Shown here piece by piece: positions 56,563 to 59,935 of a DNA stretch of 59,935 nucleotides. Source of the DNA: Acidobacteriota bacterium. GTDB lineage: Bacteria > Acidobacteriota > Vicinamibacteria > Fen-336. The DNA lies in contig QHVM01000083.1 in assembly GCA_003223555.1 (NCBI GenBank), forward strand, positions 1 to 59,935, given 5' to 3'. The notes under the pieces were generated by a model. That model was given only the letters and a program-made list of their open reading frames with translations. It was not told the DNA's origin and made no database searches. Both the position numbers and the translations under genes were made by a program. How positions within the stretch are numbered: the first letter of the stretch is position 1; each line of letters begins with the position of its first letter.

Positions 56563-57699
56563 ATGCGGATTCATCGCATCTGGGCCATGGCCATGACGGC
56601 GGCCCTGGCTGTGCCGGTGGTGACCCTGGCCCAGGTCACCGCCGAGCGCGAGCGCCGCTTCCGGGAGCTGGACAAGAACGCAGACGGTGTCATCTCCCGC
56701 GACGAGTATCCGGGCCATCCGGGCAACTTCCGGGCGATGGATGCCAACGGGGACGGCGTGCTGAGCCACGACGAGTTCGTGAATCGTTACCGGGAAGACA
56801 ACGCGGCGGCCCCGCCCGAGGCGGCCGCTCCTCCGACGGTGACGAGCACGGCGCCGTTCACGCCGGCGGTGGATGTCTTCTCATCCATGGACCGCAACGG
56901 CGACGGCGTCCTCACGCGGTCCGAGTGGCGCGCCGATCTCGCTCCGGGGTCGTTCTCCCGCTTCGACCGGAACCACGACGGAGTGATCAGCCGCGACGAG
57001 TTCGCGAGCCCGCTGGCCATCGACAGCGCCGAGGCGCGCTTCGACCAGATGGACCGCAACGGAAACGGCGTCCTCACCCGGGGGGAATGGGTGGGGCAGG
57101 CCTTGTCTTTCGACGACGTGGACCGCAACCGTGACGGGCGGATCAGCCTCGACGAGTACATGAACGCCCGCGCGTCCGGCTACTACTCCGGGACCGGCTC
57201 CCTGGAGACCCGCTTCGCGCGCCTCGACCGAAACGGCGACGGCGTGCTCTCGCGCGGCGAATGGCGCGGGGAGCCGATGTCGTTCCGGCAGGCCGACCGC
57301 AACGGCGACGGGGTCGTCACCCTCAACGAGTACCTGAACGCCTCGGTCGTCAACGAGGTGCCGCTCGGATCCAGTTACGGCAACGAGTACGGTTATGGGG
57401 CCAACCCGCGCGCCGAGCGCTTCCGCCAGGCCGACCGGTACGGCCGCGGCTACGTGACCCGCTCGGAGTGGCCGTACGACCAGGTCCAGTTCGACGAGCT
57501 GGACCGCAACCACGACGGGCGCCTGAGCTTGTCCGAGTACATGAACACCCAGACGCTCAGCGACCGCTTCCGCCGACTCGACTACAACGGGGACGGGGTC
57601 CTGAGCCGCCGCGAGTGGAACGGGACCGCCCAGGACTTCGCGATGTACGACCGCAACGGCGACGGCGTCGTGAGCCTGGACGAGTACCTGAACCACTGA
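56563..57699 (+). CDS. Secreted protein with twelve EF-hand calcium loops
   Basis: 378 residues from ATG 56563, with GGAGGT four bases before it. A signal peptide (to about residue 25, ALAVPVVTLAQ) is followed by six pairs of EF-hand loops of the type DxNxDGxIxxxE. Eleven match the 12-residue consensus (for example DRNGDGVLTRSE, DYNGDGVLSRRE, DRNGDGVVSLDE) and one is degenerate (DRYGRGYVTRSE). The even spacing, about 30 residues per loop, suggests growth by internal duplication. Likely a periplasmic or extracellular calcium-binding or calcium-buffering protein. No enzyme domain. Terminator follows. Confidence 0.88.
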   Translation: MRIHRIWAMAMTAALAVPVVTLAQVTAERERRFRELDKNADGVISRDEYPGHPGNFRAMDANGDGVLSHDEFVNRYREDNAAAPPEAAAPPTVTSTAPFTPAVDVFSSMDRNGDGVLTRSEWRADLAPGSFSRFDRNHDGVISRDEFASPLAIDSAEARFDQMDRNGNGVLTRGEWVGQALSFDDVDRNRDGRISLDEYMNARASGYYSGTGSLETRFARLDRNGDGVLSRGEWRGEPMSFRQADRNGDGVVTLNEYLNASVVNEVPLGSSYGNEYGYGANPRAERFRQADRYGRGYVTRSEWPYDQVQFDELDRNHDGRLSLSEYMNTQTLSDRFRRLDYNGDGVLSRREWNGTAQDFAMYDRNGDGVVSLDEYLNH

Positions 57700-57721
57700 A
57701 CGCCGGCGATCGGGCGGCGCG

Positions 57722-57744
57722 GGGGGACCTTCGGGTCCCCCTTT
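57722..57744 (+). terminator. Rho-independent terminator after the EF-hand gene
   Basis: GGGGGACC (57722-57729), loop TTCG, GGTCCCCC (57734-57741), then TTT. An 8-bp stem with a very stable UUCG tetraloop, 23 bases after the stop codon. Confidence 0.85.
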
Positions 57745-57757
57745 CGCCTTATCCTGC

Positions 57758-57763
57758 TATGAT
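57758..57763 (+). promoter_or_regulatory. -10 box of the LeuA-family gene
   Basis: TATGAT (57758-57763) is one mismatch from TATAAT. No good -35 box is seen, as the spacer falls on the terminator stem. Transcription would begin near 57770, so ATG 57779 rather than GTG 57767 is the likely start, with a very short leader. Confidence 0.5.
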
Positions 57764-57778
57764 CGGGTGGCGCCGACG

Positions 57779-59179
57779 ATGGTTGATCTGCGCGAGCCCC
57801 TCGAGAGCCTGATCGCTCCTCCTTCCCGCTTCACTGCCGGGACCACCTTCCCCCGCGCCCGCGAGATCCGTCTCTACGACACCACCCTCCGCGACGGCGA
57901 GCAGACCCCCGGGGTGGCCTTCACGCCGGAGCAGAAGTACGAGCTGGCCGGCATGCTGTCCGACGCCGGCGTCCACATCATCGACATGGGCTTCCCCTCC
58001 GCCGCCCCCTCCGAGCGGCGGGCGCTGGAGCTGATCCTGGAGGGCAAGGCGAAGGGCCGCATCCGGCCCGACCTCGAGGTCATCGTGATGTGCCGCTCCA
58101 ACGCCCGCGACATCGACGTGACCCTGGAGACGCTCCGGCACATGGGGGCGAGGCCTTCCGACTGCACGTTCTTCATCTTCACCTCCGGCTCCGACCTCCA
58201 CCTCAAGTACAAGATCGGCAAGACGCTGCTGCAGCTCGAGGGCCGGCGGGTGGAGGAGTGGGAGAAGCTGCCGGTGTCGTTCTACCGGGAGGCCAACGTT
58301 CGCATGTCCACCGCCGCCATCCGGCATGCGCGCGAGCGCGGGGTGGCCCAGATCGAGTTCGGCGGAGAGGACGGCTCGCGGGCCGACGTCGACTACCTCG
58401 TCGAGCTGGCCCGGGCCTGCTACGAAGCGGGAGGCACCCGCTACTCGTTTCCGGACACGGTGGGCTTCTTCGCCCCCGAGGGCGTCGACTACTACATCCC
58501 CCGGCTGGTGGCGGCCTTTCCCGACAAGCCGCTCGTCGTCCACTTCCACAACGACTTCGGCCTCGGGGCCTACAACACCGTACGCGCGCTCCACCACGGC
58601 GCCACCATACCGACCTGCACCGTCAACGGCATCGGGGAGCGGGCGGGCAACGCGCCGCTGCACGCCACGGTGATGATCCTCAAGGAGCTCTACGGGGTGA
58701 CGATCCCCGGCTTCCGCTACGACATGCTCTGGTCGCTGCGCCGGAAGGTCGAGGAGTTCAGCGGCATCCCGGTGGGGGCGACCGAGCCGATCATCGGGCA
58801 CAACGTGTTCAGCCACGAGACCGGCATCCACACCGCGGGCATCACCATCCATCCCGCCATCTACCAGGTGATCGAGCCGGAGACGGTCGGAGGCCGGATG
58901 CGGTTCCTCTTCGGCAAGCACTCCGGAGCGATGGCGATCGAGGCGGTGCTGAACCGTCACCGGGAGGAGCTGGCCGCGGAAGGGATCGAGGTCACGCCCC
59001 GGCTGGTGCAGTTGCTGCTGCGGCTCGTCAAGGGGGTGCGCGAGAAGAAGGCCATGGTCTCGCAGCACCTCGACGGCGTACGCAACTACTACGCCCACCT
59101 CGAGCGCCTCGGCCTCACCGAAGAGGACCTGCTCGCCTACGCCCTCGTCCTCGGCCGCGGCGGGGAGCCGGGACCCTGA
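57779..59179 (+). CDS. 2-isopropylmalate / homocitrate / citramalate synthase family protein
   Basis: Condenses acetyl-CoA with a 2-oxo acid. The 466 residues show the DRE-TIM metallolyase signature LYDTTLRDGEQTPGVAF, MGFPSAAPSERR, HFHNDFGLGAYNTV with metal-binding His-x-His, and TVNGIGERAGNAPLH. After the barrel come GHNVFSHETGIHTAG and FGKHSGAMAIEAVL, but there is no full LeuA regulatory domain, so feedback by leucine is doubtful. Length and missing domain leave homocitrate, citramalate or Re-citrate synthase as alternatives. ATG 57779 is preferred to GTG 57767. A membrane-protein gene follows with a four-base overlap. Confidence 0.85.
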   Translation: MVDLREPLESLIAPPSRFTAGTTFPRAREIRLYDTTLRDGEQTPGVAFTPEQKYELAGMLSDAGVHIIDMGFPSAAPSERRALELILEGKAKGRIRPDLEVIVMCRSNARDIDVTLETLRHMGARPSDCTFFIFTSGSDLHLKYKIGKTLLQLEGRRVEEWEKLPVSFYREANVRMSTAAIRHARERGVAQIEFGGEDGSRADVDYLVELARACYEAGGTRYSFPDTVGFFAPEGVDYYIPRLVAAFPDKPLVVHFHNDFGLGAYNTVRALHHGATIPTCTVNGIGERAGNAPLHATVMILKELYGVTIPGFRYDMLWSLRRKVEEFSGIPVGATEPIIGHNVFSHETGIHTAGITIHPAIYQVIEPETVGGRMRFLFGKHSGAMAIEAVLNRHREELAAEGIEVTPRLVQLLLRLVKGVREKKAMVSQHLDGVRNYYAHLERLGLTEEDLLAYALVLGRGGEPGP

Positions 59180-59935
59180 CCACGCCGGCGGCGACGCGCC
59201 GCGACCAGGTCCGGTCTCCCGACGTCGACGCCGCTCCCGGCCCGGCCGGACCCGTCCTGGATTTGCGTGTCCGCTGGCGCGCGGGGCAGGCGGCGCTGGT
59301 GGTGGCCGGCCTGCTCGCCGTGGCCGCATGCTGGCGGCCGCTCGCCCCGGGGGCGCCGCCGCGGCTGCGGATCGCGGCCACCCTCCTGCTCGTCCTCGGC
59401 CTGGCCGCCAGCGGGCTCCTGGCCAGCTTGCGCGGCCGCGGCCGCGCCGAGCAGCTCGCCTTCTACGCCTTCCTCGTCCTCGGCCTCGACGGGCTCGGCC
59501 AGGTCGTGCAGCCGCTGGGTTGGCCGGTCTGGCCGGCCACCGCGCTCATGGTGGCCTCGATGGCGGTGGCGGAGGAGCCCCCGGTGGCGTTCGGCGTGGC
59601 GGCCCTGGCCGCGCTGCTTTCCGTGGCGGACGCCGCGGCCAGCTCGTTCCGGCCCTGGAAGGAGGCGGTGGCGGCGAGCCTCGGCTACGGCGCCCTCGTC
59701 CTCGGCGGGTACCACTCCCTGCGGGGGGAGAAGCGCCGGCTCGGCGCTGCGCGGGCGGAGCTGGCCCGGCTCCGGCACGGCATCGGCCAGCTCGACGACC
59801 GGGACGCGGCCGCCGGGCCCGCCCGTCTCACCGCCGCCGCCCTGACCCTGCGACAGGTCTCGGAAGAGGGCCGCCGGGCCCGCCAGCTCGATCGGGCGGC
59901 GGAGCTCGACGAGGCCCTCTCGCGGCTGGTGCGCC
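59176..59935 (+). CDS. Membrane protein with coiled coil, 3' truncated by window edge
   Basis: The frame is open to the right edge. The start is uncertain: CTG 59176 overlaps the previous stop (CTGA), and TTG 59263 comes just before the first helix. Five or so hydrophobic segments (AALVVAGLLAVAACW, IAATLLLVLGLAASGLLASL, AFYAFLVLGLDGLG, and two more) lead into a helical, charged region (LRGEKRRLGAARAELARLRH, then AGPARLTAAALTLRQVSEEG). This is the usual layout of a sensor with a membrane input domain and a cytoplasmic output domain that lies outside the window. Kinase, cyclase or NtrC-type regulator cannot be told. Confidence 0.55.
   Translation, partial: MTTPAATRRDQVRSPDVDAAPGPAGPVLDLRVRWRAGQAALVVAGLLAVAACWRPLAPGAPPRLRIAATLLLVLGLAASGLLASLRGRGRAEQLAFYAFLVLGLDGLGQVVQPLGWPVWPATALMVASMAVAEEPPVAFGVAALAALLSVADAAASSFRPWKEAVAASLGYGALVLGGYHSLRGEKRRLGAARAELARLRHGIGQLDDRDAAAGPARLTAAALTLRQVSEEGRRARQLDRAAELDEALSRLVR

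Overview
This is a compact, high-GC window (about 70% or more by eye) with almost no intergenic space, many GTG and TTG starts and four-base stop/start overlaps. Gene content points to a Gram-negative-type heterotroph: a secreted sulfatase, SGNH hydrolases, many GT-C-like membrane proteins, Rho, a c-di-GMP enzyme and acetoacetate/acetyl-CoA enzymes. Acidobacteriota or a neighbouring lineage is my best guess, with low confidence because no rRNA or marker phylogeny is available. I see no tRNA, rRNA, CRISPR array, insertion sequence or phage gene.

Region 1 (1-5006) holds an edge-truncated O-methyltransferase, a secreted sulfatase, a membrane dipeptidase, an OsmC-like protein, an HtpX-like protease and a zinc-ribbon protein.

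Region 2 (5044-26646) is the centrepiece: a roughly 21.6 kb amino-acid supraoperon behind one good sigma70-like promoter. Order: aroDE fusion, ThiF/MoeB-like, hisZ-G-D-C-B-H-A-F-IE, trpE-G-D-CF-B-A, chorismate mutase, DAHP synthase, two ABC-exporter genes, tyrA. Nearly all junctions overlap. The leader upstream encodes a 30-residue peptide whose last eleven residues include Trp, Phe, His, Tyr and His. A strong intrinsic terminator follows, and a 15-bp alternative antiterminator pairing uses the same strand. This is the architecture of a transcription attenuator that could read Trp, Phe, Tyr and His supply together, matching the pathways downstream. Related short palindromic elements lie between hisB and hisH and, in frame, inside trpB and the chorismate mutase gene.

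Region 3 (26648-45074) mixes ketone-body/acetyl-CoA metabolism (fused CoA-transferase, thiolase) with six large polytopic GT-C-like proteins and two SGNH-hydrolase-like proteins, suggestive of surface glycan assembly or modification. rho sits here behind its own promoter.

Region 4 (45172-50940) has two paralogous secreted PKD-like proteins flanking a frameshifted Fic gene that also lacks the catalytic histidine, a DUF6335-like small protein, a CCA-adding enzyme and a REC-PAS-GGDEF-EAL protein with two CRP/FNR-type palindromes upstream.

Region 5 (50949-56457, minus strand) groups a PGM1-like ATP-grasp ligase (frameshifted), a glutamine-amidotransferase-like protein, a secreted protein (frameshifted) and a second ATP-grasp-like protein. 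This may be a small peptide or amide ligase locus.

Region 6 (56563-59935) carries a secreted protein with twelve EF-hand loops, a UUCG-loop terminator, a LeuA-family synthase and a membrane protein cut by the right edge.
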